Origin: Emydura subglobosa
Taxonomy: Eukaryota; Chordata; Testudines; Chelidae
Assembly (NCBI GenBank): GCA_007922225.1
Contig: ML679966.1
Location: 40,453,943-40,517,942, forward strand
Direction of reading: 5' to 3'
Length of the DNA stretch: 64,000 nucleotides
The first letter of the stretch is position 1, and every line of letters begins with the position of its first letter. Both the position numbers and the translations under genes were made by a program. A model generated the notes under the pieces. It was not told the DNA's origin and searched no databases. It saw only the letters and a program-made list of their open reading frames with translations. Positions 23,551-33,811 of this stretch are shown here, piece by piece.

Positions 23551-25545
23551 GTGCTTAGAAATTTTCAAGAAAGTAAAGATGGGAGTGAAGAGGATGTATT
23601 GTGCTGCAAATACTGCAGCATTGAGGTCAGTGCTCATGCTGACAGAATAAAGAAGCATGTTGAAACAAGTGACACAAGAAGCTTAAAAAAAGAAAGTGAA
23701 CTTCAGGATAAACAGCCTATAACAGGAGCTTTCACTAGGGCTTTAGTGAAAGAGAGAACACAGCATGATTGTGTCAATGAATTTGCGTGTGATCTTTATT
23801 TTGTCAGACAACTGCTGTTAATTGCAGAGGGGCCTATTGGTAACTAAGGGCAACAATACTGTCCAGCAATAAAACCCCTTCCTAATGCAGACAATCTGCA
23901 TCTGAAGGAAAATGATGATGCTTTAGTATTCTAAACTGATAGAACAAATTGATGGAAATGTGGTGTCTAGTCTGATTTTTGACAAATCTCCTGATGCTTT
24001 GGACTGTCCAATTCTTGGCCTTTTGGTTTCGTTTATTTTAAAGTGAATAAACTTGCATTGTTTTATGCTGATGTGACAGCTGTTTTGTCACTGCAGTAAT
24101 AACTGACATGTTTGAGATGTACCAACTAGCTTGGGAAAAACGTGGCCACAACTAACACAGATTCTGCTTCCTATATGGCTAAGTTTGCACAGGAAATTAA
24201 ACTCAATCAGAAACCAGAGCTGCTATGTATTACTTGTCCTGTTCATCTGATAAATGTTGTGCTGTCAGCAGCTATTGCTATAGAAAAATGAAAGATGTGA
24301 AATCTTGCATCATAGGTTTCAGGGCCATTTTCAAGCATGCAATCAAGCTGAAGGCTTTGTTTTACGCAGTGCAAGATGAGTGCAGAGCTAATTGTCATTT
24401 ACCTACTTCTGCTGTGCCACATCGGTGGATGAGTTTGTACTTCATTGCCTGTCATGTAAATAACACATGCACTATGCTAATGCGTCTCCTAGATCATCCT
24501 GAGTTTGTTGGTTCTAAAGCAGAAATTCTGAAGAGACTGGCAAATAACCAAAATGACCAGCAGATTCTGCGCACCAATATTCACTGTTGAAAATTTGGAA
24601 TCACTGTGTGACACACAGAAAACAGTGGAGTTTTCTCCAACTACTGCCAACATGTTTGCCAATACAGATATTTACTGGATTCTGACAACCAAAATCTCAG
24701 CTGAATTGAGCACAAAAGCTGCAGGAGAAACATATGGCGAGAAAACCCAGCTGTTTCTGGAAATCCTTCCAATCCCGGAACATGAGAAAACCAAAAAAAC
24801 TTACAAAAGCTTCAACACTATGCTCAGTGAGAAATGGGAGAAGACCGTGGCCCATAATCTGAACCTCGAAGTGTTTGGTTCTAAAGATTCTTTTTGGAAT
24901 GTCATCCAGCTGAGATGGTTTGGGCACCTGATAAGGATGTCCTCTGGTAGGCTTCCTTTGAAACTGTATCAGGCATGTCCCACTGGGAGGAGGTCCTGAG
25001 GTCGACCCAGAACATGCTGGAGAGATTATATCTCTTAGCTGACCTGGGAATGCCTCTGAATCCCCCGGGAGGAGCTGGAACTTGTAGCAGAAGAAAGGGT
25101 GGACTGGTTCTCCCTACTCTTTATCCTGCCGCTGCAATCCTCACCAGGACAAATGACATAAAGGAAAAAGAAATAATAATAATAAGAGATCCAGGTGAAT
25201 TTTGCAGCAAACTATGACTGTTATGCCAGAGTGTTTCAACTATTTGCCACTAAAGATGAAATTTCAAATCTGAAAGGGGAATTTATTACTTACAAGACTC
25301 TGCCCAGCCTAGACAATGTGAAATTGGATGTGCTGACTTTTTGGAACAGTCATCAAGACGCTTCCTAACTTCAGCAAAGTGGCACAGCGAGCTTTGAGTG
25401 TACCACGTGCATCTATTGATGTAGAGCGCTTTTTTTCAAAGTTGTACTACCTCCAAAACAGCAAGAGGTTGAACATGAATGAGGAGACTTTGAAGAAAAT
25501 TATGAGAACATATGTAAACCAGGATTTCTGGGAAAACAACTAACT
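23551..25545 (+). pseudogene. hAT transposase, decayed (BED-type finger, core, C-terminal dimerisation region)
   Basis: Family role: cut-and-paste transposase with an RNase H-like core. In order: a BED-like zinc finger at about 23580-23700 (CKYC, then H-x4-H as 'HADRIKKH'; similar in layout to CGGBP1, itself hAT-derived); the core strand 'VSSLIFDKSPDALDCPILGL' at about 23958-24020; 'NTDSASYMAKFAQEI' and 'LCITCPVHLINVVL' at about 24155-24265, the place where hAT cores have TDNA and CxxH signatures; and the C-terminal 'SVPRASIDVERFFSK' to 'NQDFWEN' at about 25395-25540, corresponding to the hAT dimerisation motif (A/S..VER.FS). Several stops and frameshifts, plus the LINE insertion, abolish function. 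Confidence 0.85.
24905..25190 (+). pseudogene. LINE ORF2 C-terminal fragment nested in the hAT element
   Basis: The hAT frame changes abruptly to 'LRWFGHLIRMSSGRLP', then 'GRPRTCWRDYIS' and 'EELELVAEERVDWFSLL', the conserved C-terminal signature following the reverse transcriptase in several non-LTR LINE groups (pattern RWFGHVxRM...GRPRxRWRDY). It ends with a short AAT/ATA trinucleotide run at about 25168-25184, as expected of LINE 3' ends with simple-repeat tails. The hAT coding similarity resumes at once afterwards. I did not settle the clade (RTE- or Rex-like are candidates). Confidence 0.8.
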
Positions 25546-25771
25546 CTGAGACAAAAAATATCTTTGTACATTCAAAAAAAAAGTTTCAATTATATTGTAG
25601 TAAAATGTGTATATTAAAATGTTTTTGTTTTCTTTTTCCCTGATTTTTTAATTATTTTTTAACCCAATTTCATCCCGGTTTTAATGTTTGGAAAATAAAC
25701 ACTGAAAAATTCCCAGAATTTTTTTTTTTTTTTTACAAATAAAAACTGAAAACGCAGAACACTATCACACA

Positions 25772-26385
25772 GATGTAATTCATAAAATCACGTGGTAAAA
25801 AAGCTGCAAATGCTTGAGAACTTAAAAACTGGATGGTAACAGATTGCAAATCCCAGTGATGATTGAACCTGCTGATATTCTAATCAAAATGAGCTCTCCA
25901 CCATACTTGTTGCTGTTTCTCTCATTTCACAGAGACTCAGCAGACCTAGGCTTCATGGTGACACACCTAGAAAGGGACAATCGTGAAAGATGTGTCTTGA
26001 TTTGTCTAAGTGGTGAAAGAGGGATGTGCACTGTGGTGAGAGGATGTGTGTCTGGGGCAATTGCATGTGCTGGTTTTGCAGAAATGTGGCAGTTGGGCCA
26101 TGTAATCCACCACCTGTGCAGTCTCTGCCATACAGCCAATGAAACTGTTGCATGCACATTAGCTGTCAGTAAGGGTAGGGTGATTAGTTGAGTTATATCC
26201 GATATCACAGTGGTCAAGAGTGTAATTCATAAAGTCAAAATGGCTGAGAACTTAAAAATTGGATGATAGACTGTGAAGCCCAGTGATGACATGATGAACA
26301 AAAAATGCTCTCAACCCTGCTTGTAGCATGATGTGTTGGAAACACCTGACTCAACAGCCATTCCTGGCTTTAGAGTGACTGACAA
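25772..26385. repeat. Tandem duplication, period about 445 bp
   Basis: The block beginning 'tgtaattcataaaatcacg' at 25774 recurs as 'tgtaattcataaagtcaaa' at 26220. Shared landmarks follow in order: 'tgagaacttaaaaa(c/t)tggatg', 'cccagtgatga', 'aaaatg(a)gctctc', 'cttgt', and '(g)actcag/actcaac ... cttcatggtgac/ctttagagtgac'. The two copies are clearly diverged. The second ends about 35 bp before the first ZNF143-type site. Confidence 0.7.
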
Positions 26386-26421
26386 TTCTTGACCCTTATC
26401 AGAGCACTGCAACCAGAGGTG

Positions 26422-26440
26422 ACTACAATTCCCAGCATGC
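26422..26440 (+). promoter_or_regulatory. ZNF143/THAP11-type motif, site 1
   Basis: ACTACAATTCCCAGCATGC is a near-perfect match to the long SBS/ACTACAnnTCCCAgnnTGC promoter motif bound by ZNF143 and THAP11/HCFC1 complexes. Confidence 0.8.
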
Positions 26441-26449
26441 ATTTGCGAT

Positions 26450-26451
<2 letters not shown>

Positions 26452-26484
<33 letters not shown>

Positions 26485-26496
26485 AGACAGAGAGAG
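26452..26496. repeat. (GT)n microsatellite followed by (GA)n
   Basis: About 15 GT units run into 'gagagacagagagag', between ZNF143-type sites 1 and 2. Length change here would alter their spacing. Confidence 0.95.
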
Positions 26497-26547
26497 TGTG
26501 TCTCCCCCACCCCGCCGCCATAGTCAGCAAGCAATGAGACCACTGAA

Positions 26548-26566
26548 ACTACCAATCCCACAATGC
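26548..26566 (+). promoter_or_regulatory. ZNF143/THAP11-type motif, site 2
   Basis: ACTACCAATCCCACAATGC keeps the ACTAC, TCCCA and TGC anchors of the motif with two or three substitutions. Confidence 0.7.
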
Positions 26567-26590
26567 TTTGCTCCCTAATGGGCGGGCCTC

Positions 26591-26596
26591 CATTGG
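26591..26596 (-). promoter_or_regulatory. Inverted CCAAT box
   Basis: CATTGG is the complement of CCAATG, an NF-Y-type core, beside a GC box and 15 bp before ZNF143-type site 3. Confidence 0.6.
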
Positions 26597-26605
26597 TCGC
26601 GCATG

Positions 26606-26624
26606 GCATGCTGGAATTTGTAGT
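26606..26624 (-). promoter_or_regulatory. ZNF143/THAP11-type motif, site 3 (inverted)
   Basis: The complement reads ACTACAAATTCCAGCATGC, again keeping ACTACA and the AGCATGC end. Confidence 0.7.
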
Positions 26625-26699
26625 TTTGGTTACCTACCTTTAAGGCACTGGCTCGCAACCGTCCCAGGTTTTCCCGCCTGGAACGGAGTGAGCGGAACA

Positions 26700-26980
26700 G
26701 CGAGAAAAAGACGTCAGCTCCGGCCGTCAGTTCAGTCTTGTGCCCCACACCGGCCGCGAGGGCGCAGCGCGGACGGGCATCTGCGACGCAGGTTACTAAG
26801 TAACGGTGTGTATCCGTCCGCCCCGTCCCGCCTCCCTCCGCCGCTTACAGGAGAGAACCAAAATGGCGGCGAAGGGGGCCGTTGAGGCTTGTGTGTGAGG
26901 GTCCCTGCCCCTCCCGCGACCACCCGGGCCCGGCTGGTGCCCCAGGCCGCGAGGTCCACGGCGGCAGAGCCGCTGCCAAG
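26700..26980 (+). other. PCM1: Inferred non-coding first exon of PCM1
   Basis: A donor 'gccaag|gtaaca' at 26980/26981 would join to the acceptor at 33696, giving a 5' UTR made of this exon plus 19 nt. The 5' edge is a guess within the CpG island. PCM1 in other vertebrates also has a separate non-coding first exon. No transcript evidence is available here. Confidence 0.5.
26860..26898 (+). promoter_or_regulatory. YY1-type site overlapping an 11-codon upstream ORF
   Basis: AAAATGGCGGC (26860-26870) matches the YY1 motif commonly found just downstream of transcription start. Its ATG at 26863 opens an ORF of 11 codons ending in TGA at 26896-26898, in a good context (A at -3, G at +4). If exon 1 begins upstream, this uORF would precede the PCM1 start and could reduce its translation. 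Confidence 0.55.
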
Positions 26981-29900
26981 GTAACACCGCTGCCCCGCCG
27001 GGGCCTGGGTGAATCCCCCGGACGCTCGGTTATTCGGGACCTCTCCCCTCACAAGGCGCGATCCCTCTCCAGAGCCCCCACCCCCGGTTCAATCCGCGCC
27101 GCTGCCGCATTGCGGCCCTCCCCGTGATTTTCACCCTGCCCTGCCCGCGGGGAACCCGCCACTTGCCGCCTGGCTCGCGGGCGGCATCGAAGGCGCCGCG
27201 GATGGGAGAGCCGGGGGCCGGGCGGGTCTGCGTCGAGCCCTGGGCCTTCGCAGCCCGCTCGGCCACAGGCCCCGGTGGGAGGATGGAAAGCAGCGCGGCA
27301 CTCGCTCCTGGCCCGCCCAGTGTGGCCGGTCCAGGCAGGCGCAGCGGCAGCCGACGGCTCGGCCTCTCCAGGGGCGGAGAGGGCCGCCGGTTCTGTGCTG
27401 CGGCTCCTCCTCTCCCGAGGTCCCCGGCCGGCCTGGGGCGCCTGTCGCTTGGCCGCGCCGCGTGGTGGGGGGCGGGGAGGGGACTGTTGATCGCTTCTCC
27501 AAGGAGACGTTGAGCGTTCACCTGCAACGGCCTCCCAACACTTCCCTCCTTGCCCGCGGGCGGCCCTTGGCGCGGAGCCCTCCCGCCGGCTTTGCAGCGG
27601 GGGCAAGGAGCGGGCTGCCTGAGCAGCCGAGCGCCCGCGCCGCTAACCGCCTGGCGTCCCCACTTGCAGCGTGTGACCCACCCGAGAGGCTGAGGGCGCA
27701 GCGCGGCTCCTCCATCCATCCATCCATCCCCGCTGGCGGTTGCAGGCGCCCGAGGGGGCAGGAGCTTCCCTGCGCTGGGGTCTTGGAGCGGCTGAACTGC
27801 AGGTAGAACGGTCCATTGTCTGGGGCTAGAATAGCGATCATAAAGAGCTTCAGCTGGGCCCTCGTGTGCCTGGCCCTGGGTATCGAGCTTTAAAGCCACT
27901 TATTTATGGTGCTAGAACCGGGTGTTTTTTAGCACCGCCAGTGAAGGGACATCTCAGCGTTAAAGCAGCGTTCCTGCCGCAGTGTTGTTTACAGTTGTTG
28001 CTTCTAACATCCGTGGGGACGTGACTATCAACTGAAAGAGACTAGAGAACTATTATTCTGTTTTTTGTTTGTTTGTTTACATCGTGCGTTGGCAACACTG
28101 TTTAAGTTTAATGAATAACCAGCTTTCTCAGTTGCCTGGGTCTCCGCATAGCAACAGGGAGAGAGAGAGTTTTAAAAAAATAAGAAAATATGGTGGTAAA
28201 ACTGGAGATTAGAAGGGGGATTCATGAGCGTCTCTGGTACCCGAAACTACTTTTAACTCAGTTTTTTTTAATTGGCTAGAATTTAAATTCATGTTGTCCC
28301 TTTAATATCTCTAGTTTTCAGAGCTTCTGAGCTGAAGTTTTGTGCAGAACATTTGATTTCCTTCCCCCAAAAATCAAATTATAAATGTTTAACGTTTTAA
28401 AGATTTTGAGCTTTTACAGCTCAAATGGATACTTTAAAATTTGACAAGAGATTGGTTCATAACTTGACCGAGTCCCACTTGAAGTTGTAAGTGATGGTGG
28501 GGGGGAAGCTACCCTGAAATAAAAGATTACATCTTGGCATTGGTTTGTTCTAGTGCCAAATGTTTATCAAACTTGTACCTTTACACAATTTGGTCATTGC
28601 CATTATATCTAATAGGGTCAGCAGTTTTGATATTGTGTTGTATTATATCTAGAGAATACAAAATTTACTTTATGGATCATTAGTGCAAGTTATGCTAAAA
28701 TGAGGTGTAGACATGTTGTATTTCTGTGACTACTTGATGATAAAAAAGAATGAATTCTCTCAATTTGAAATGTTTGAGATTGTTTTTTAAAATTAGCCTA
28801 ACAAAGCATTTTTCTGATTGATCAGACTATCCAGTAACTGGAATGGCCTGAATATTTTGTTTGTTTTTTTTTAAATTATTTTATTTGTTGTTAGTGCTTA
28901 TTAGGTGCTCTTCAGTAAGGGAGGTTACTGGGAAATGGTGGAAAATGCAAAGTGTTGTTGAAAACTAGAGAGAATAAACATAAAGGTATTAGTTTGACTA
29001 ACTGTTCAGTTACACTAGTATTAGATATTGTGATGGTAGTAGGCATTACATTTTCAGACAAATGTGTGTGGGGTTTTTTTAAAGTTCCTAGTAGTAAAGA
29101 AAAATGTAAGTAGTGGAGACTGACTCTATGCTGAAGTATAACAGGTTCACACAGGATATTAACACTATCTTGCAAAATTTCCTGCTGTTGAGTATAGATT
29201 GGTGGAAACAAAAAGGGAGAGTAATGGAGGACAGCAAAGCTTTCATAAGAGGATCTCTTCTGCAAATAGCTGCTAGGAAGTAAAGCAAAAGAAAACAAGA
29301 CACCAACTAAAAAAGCAAGAAAAACTGAATTTAATTTCCCTGTGCATGAAATTTTATTAAATTGACTGTTAGCAAAGAACTGAATGTGGTCTTCTCAGTT
29401 AAAACAAACTAATGGGGGGGGGAAAGAAGTTGAAAGAGTAGTAGAGCAAGAGATAACAGAGCTAATCTTGGTGAAAAATGTGTTATTTTAAAGTAACCAG
29501 GGATTTGCATTGGTTTCTAAGAATTTGTGTGAGTGAGTCTAATAGGGATGCAGGTTTATTAGAAAACTTTTTAAAAACAAATGCAGGAAATCATCAGGAT
29601 ATGATAAACTGCCTTGATCCTCATTCAGCATTGTTCTGAAGCATGCAGCCTAGTTAATTTAGTGAATGTTATAAACCAGGATTATAAATTCCAGTGCTAT
29701 CCACATATTGGTAAATCCAACTAAGAGCTAATAGGAGAAAATGGTTACTTAAGGTTTCAGTGAGTTTGCATGGTGTAAGTGAACTGATCTTGGCTGATGT
29801 GCAGTCACAGAAGTCTTACTGAAGTGGAAATAGCTCAAACTCAGTCCTTACAGAAGTTTTGATGTAGTAATAAAAATGTATCTGATCTGTATCTTTCTTC

Positions 29901-30846
29901 TCTTAGATGCTAAGATAAATAATGCCCATGCTTTTTTACACTGGAAGAAATTGGCTGTTGTGATGTAATCTCATATTAGATTTGGACAAATTATACAACA
30001 CCATAAGGGAAGAATATGCTTACCTAGTTTGATGGTAAACCAGATGGTCTTTAATCTTGCCAAAATGAACTCATTATGGCCAGTGACATAGGTCAGGATA
30101 AAATGGTTGTTACACTGTCAAGTTTTGAATATCCACACAGTGGATTTCCACAGAGTAGGATTTTCCCTTAATTGTACATTGTAGCTAAAATTTATTCTAT
30201 ATTTGCACACACAAAAAAAGTGAATTGAATTGATAAATATGCCTTTATTTTGAATTAGCTGACAAGCTTTATACATCTTAATTTTCCTCATAAGATTTCC
30301 TTTGTGCATTAATTATGTGAAATCAAATATTAAACAGAACCAGTTGGTCTTTCACATATTCTTGTTTGGTTGAAAATATAATACATAAGATTAGTTGAGA
30401 AGAGTACTGTATATTAGTATCTTGGTGTTGATAGAGTGTATTGATTTGAAATGCGGTGTCTTGGAAACAATAACAATAACATTTTTCATGACCTAGTGTT
30501 TCTCTCCTCACTTGTACACCTCTGGTGATGACATCTGCTTATAGCACCAGGTGTATTGCTCTCTCTAGAGACATAAGTTTAGGATATGATTATGCTTTTG
30601 TTTGGCAAAGTCTTTACTTTTCCCGGCAAAGTCACTGGTTAGTACTTGTTTAGCATCTTTTTCTCCCTTTGGTACTTGAAATACCCTTTCAGGAAAGTCC
30701 ACCAGAGGAGTAGTATGAGTAGGAGCAGCTGAGACAAACTTCTCTCATATGGTGTCAGCAATAGAGTTTTAGTGCTGTTAAATGTGAATAGTGTAAATAT
30801 TAGGTGTGTGCTCACATTGGTTTATCAGAGCTGTTTTCAGTTGATG

Positions 30847-31862
30847 TTGTCAGGCCTCTCTTAAATATACTGTGACATGCTCCTCTTGGAGCCCAGAACC
30901 CTAAGCTACTGTGTTACTCCACTGCCTCAACAAGAAACTCCTTTAGCTTAGACTGTTAGCTCCCTGCCACACCAGACTGTTTACCTTTTCAGCAAACTCC
31001 CTGAGACTCTGCTACTCTAGTTCCTGAGCCACCCAGAGGCTTCTCTTTGCAGTATCCAGCCCTATTGCTGGATGCTCACCAAAATTACCAAGTCCACTTC
31101 CTCCAAAGAGACATGAAAGCCTGTTAATTTATGAGGACCTCACAGTACTGAGATGATTTTATAGTAAAACTAAAAATGTTTATTAATAGAGGACAGAGAG
31201 TCAAGTGATATTAAGTAAGGATAATAGAAACTGGTTACAACTAATTTAAAAAAAAAGACACTTTCTAGTGTCTAAAAGTAGCAATTTCTCACGTACAGTC
31301 AGTTCTCAGCATCCTCACCCACATGGCTGGGGGATCCATCCATCTTTCACAGATTGAAAGAGCGCTGGCCTCTTTGTCCCTTAAATAATGGATAACTAGC
31401 ATGCCTCTTTGCTTCTCCTCATACTTCCCAGAGTTTGTTATTTTTGCCTCAGGAGCCATGAAGAAGACCCTCTGGAATTCAGACTGTGGTCCTATTGTGT
31501 GTTTTCCAGCAAATTGGTACCCTCTTTCTGCTGTTTGATCACTCTGTTTACCTTTGGTCACTTACCTTTTTACTTTCATTGTCTTTTGCTTACAAAACCT
31601 GACCCTGGTGGACAGGCCAATGTACATTCCTTTGTCTAGGAAAAATTAGTTTATCAGCTCTACTTGGATTGCTTTTAGTAACATATTTTAGTAACATATT
31701 TCTAGCACACCTACATAACTTTCTTTACATGCTAATTGTGCATGCATTGTACAAGAGTATTAATAACTACAGTAGACTGTCATCAGTTTTCATATGGTAC
31801 CTTAAAGATACTCTTTGGATAAATGTTATAACAATGTTATGTGTAATGAGTTTGTCAGGCCT
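30847..31862. repeat. Candidate LTR-like repeat bounded by an 11-bp direct repeat
   Basis: 'ttgtcaggcct' occurs at 30847-30857 and again at 31852-31862. The interior has a composition unlike the surrounding intron, including 'aaaatgtttattaata' at about 31168, which would be an inverted polyadenylation region if the element lies on the minus strand. Class unverified; the direct repeat may be coincidental. Confidence 0.3.
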
Positions 31863-32162
31863 GGCAACAGTTGTAGGTAGTTGCTAGACAGTGGACTCTG
31901 AGGGACTCCTATATCTCAGCTATCAAAAAGATAAAGCCAAAGATAGCTTTGCTCACAAACCTTGTAATCTGTACAGTGCTTGTTCCTTCTATGGATTTAA
32001 AAAACAATTTTCTAAAGTAATACATGTTTATGATATTTTAATCTTGTTGTTTTGTAAATTAATCTAGCTATGCAGTTTGTGCCTAGGCAGAGGTGAACTA
32101 TGAGTTTAACACGTAGAAGTTGTACCACATTTACTGCTATAGATAAAGCAGTACAACACCTT

Positions 32163-32297
32163 CATGTGGATGCAGTTAAACCAGTATTAAAGTGCTTATT
32201 GGTATAGCTTATTCCTGTACAGGAAGGAGAATACACTATCCTGCTATAAAGGCCCCCCCCCCTTTTTTTTTTTGCCAGTGTAACTGCATCCACATTA
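32163..32297. mobile_element. Fold-back MITE with C10/T11 run at its right arm
   Basis: Arms 32163-32184 (catgtggatgcagttaaacc...) and 32274-32297 (...gtaactgcatccacatta) are inverted copies. A run of ten C (32253-32262) directly followed by eleven T (32263-32273) abuts the right arm. Confidence 0.7.
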
Positions 32298-33715
32298 GGT
32301 AACCAAAATACTCTCAGTGGTACAAATTTCAAATGTAGACCAGGCCTAATTCTTCTAGCTTCGATCCCAGCTGGACTAGAGACCACTTGGGTAGTAGCCA
32401 ACTTGTAATCACAGGTGACCTCTGCATATGTAATGTGTGTTGTTCATGGCATGAAAATGTGGGCTTTGGAATTAGTGGTCTGGGATGGGGATGAATATCT
32501 AACCCCCTAGTATTCTATAATTTATTTATTTTTTGGTGATTATTTGCAAAAGCATGTCAGTATTCCACTTATGTAACTAAAGGTGGTTTTTATCTGGATA
32601 TCAATATGGGTAAAAGAGAACTGGTTTCCTGCTCAACCTAGCTAAAGTGTGCTACAAGTACCTGAAATACAGATTTGTTCATGTATTGTGCATACTTGGT
32701 ATCGCAGTACTATACTATTTGTAATTACATGTTATTTTGGAACTTTCATACCAAAACTCAACAGGATAAACTAAAGATTTGGCTTTTAAAATTCATAATA
32801 TATTTTTTTTTAATTTTCTTTAGCTATACTCAACTCGGGTGTTACTTGTATCAAAACAAGAATTAAAAAAACCAAAAAACCTTAGTGATTTCTTTAGCTA
32901 TTGACAGAGTTCATTTAACTTCTGATTTGTTTTTAATTACCCTTAGTTTATCTTACACTAGCAAAACTATTTTCTTGTTGAATACAAAAATATAGCAGTG
33001 CATATATTTTTATTTTGCTATAAACCAAATTTAGGATAAAACCCACAGCATTCTCTAACTAAATGTTTGTAATTTGTGGTATAGTAAGGAAAAGGAATTC
33101 CTCTTACTGATTGTTAGCAAGTTTCACTTTCCGTGCTGTGTTACAACATATTTTAGTATTGAAATAAATGCAGCAAGTTTTGCTTTGAATAAATTCTTTA
33201 TAAGAAACTTTTAAAAAGCCATTGTGTGAGACTGACATCACTGTGGACCTGATGTTACTATATTGCATTCTTTATAGTGTTTCCAGGAATTAAATTCCTG
33301 ATTATGCCTTTGTGCTCTTTATTAGACAAGGTGAGGAATACAGAACTATTTTTAATTTGTACTGCTCTTTTATAAGAGAACAATTTTAGAAAGTAAATTT
33401 CATCGTTTATTTACAACTTCTGTGAGAATGTTTGGTTTTAGCATCTATCTTGTTTTTCTTCTGCATTGCTAATAGGTAGGAATTTTACAGTTTCATAAAA
33501 TAGCTTTGTAAAATATTTTTCATATTAGCTCAATTTCCTAGGCTTCTGAGGATCTGCACATAATAACTTTCTATTCTCCCATTTAGTTCATGGGAAGTGC
33601 ATCGTGCTGAGCTTAGATTAGAATAGTTTGTCTTTATAGAAAAAGATCTCTAATATGGAAAATATTAAAACAGGTTTAACTATCACTTTTTTACAGTATT
33701 TTTTGACTGCATACT

Positions 33716-33811
33716 ATGGCAACAGGAGGTGGTCCCTTTGAGGAAGGCATGAATGATCAGGACTTGCCAAGTTGGAGCAATGAAAGCTTTGATGACCGGC
33801 TGAACAATACG
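33716..33811 (+). CDS. PCM1: PCM1 coding exon 1 (codons 1-32)
   Basis: The exon starts at 33697 after 'ttacag', so 19 nt of 5' UTR precede ATG. The peptide begins MATGGGPFEEGMNDQDLP, and the exon ends in phase 0 before 'gtataa'. Confidence 0.95.

Larger units (their letters stand above)
23159..25763 (+). mobile_element. hAT-superfamily DNA transposon with recognisable inverted ends
   Basis: Terminal inverted repeats are seen at 23159-23184 (agtgttccgcattttcagtt...) and 25738-25763 (...aactgaaaacgcagaacact), about 26 bp with few mismatches. The flanks 'ctatcatt' (left) and 'atcacaca' or 'ctatcaca' (right) may be remnants of the 8-bp duplication hAT elements make. The interior carries a decayed transposase gene on the plus strand and a nested LINE fragment at about 24905-25190. 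The element sits against the duplicated block upstream of the PCM1 promoter. Confidence 0.85.
26380..27850 (+). promoter_or_regulatory. PCM1: CpG island, inferred PCM1 promoter
   Basis: CpG dinucleotides become dense from about 26580 to 27790 against an AT-rich background, and there is no TATA box in the expected place. The region holds three ZNF143/THAP11-type sites, an inverted CCAAT box, a GC box (gggcgg at about 26580-26585), a CRE-like 'gacgtca' at 26710-26716 and a YY1-type 'aaaatggcggc'. It lies 6 kb upstream of the PCM1 start codon with no other gene between, so I assign it to PCM1. Transcription start is inferred, probably within 26640-26800. The large overlapping open frames here on both strands reflect the high GC content and are not called. 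Confidence 0.85.
26981..33696 (+). other. PCM1 intron 1 (inferred), no other gene
   Basis: The intron is GC-rich up to about 27850, including a (CATC)n tract at 27712-27729, then AT-rich. It holds a candidate LTR-like repeat at 30847-31862 and a fold-back element at 32163-32297. No coding frame is supportable. Confidence 0.55.

Noticed and set aside
24553..24999. 148-codon frame as a gene
   Set aside because: It is a chimera of hAT transposase and a nested LINE C-terminal fragment.
1..26000. Search for FGL1 (fibrinogen-domain) exons expected upstream of PCM1
   Set aside because: No frame with fibrinogen C-terminal signatures was seen on either strand; the gene probably lies further left.
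27009..27899. Long overlapping open frames on both strands (up to 289 codons)
   Set aside because: They sit in the CpG island, overlap on opposite strands, are Pro/Arg/Ala/Gly-rich and have no domain. High GC content alone removes stop codons.
28912..29306. 128- and 72-codon minus-strand frames in PCM1 intron 1
   Set aside because: Ser/Leu/Phe-rich chance frames in AT-rich intron DNA without domain or splice signals.
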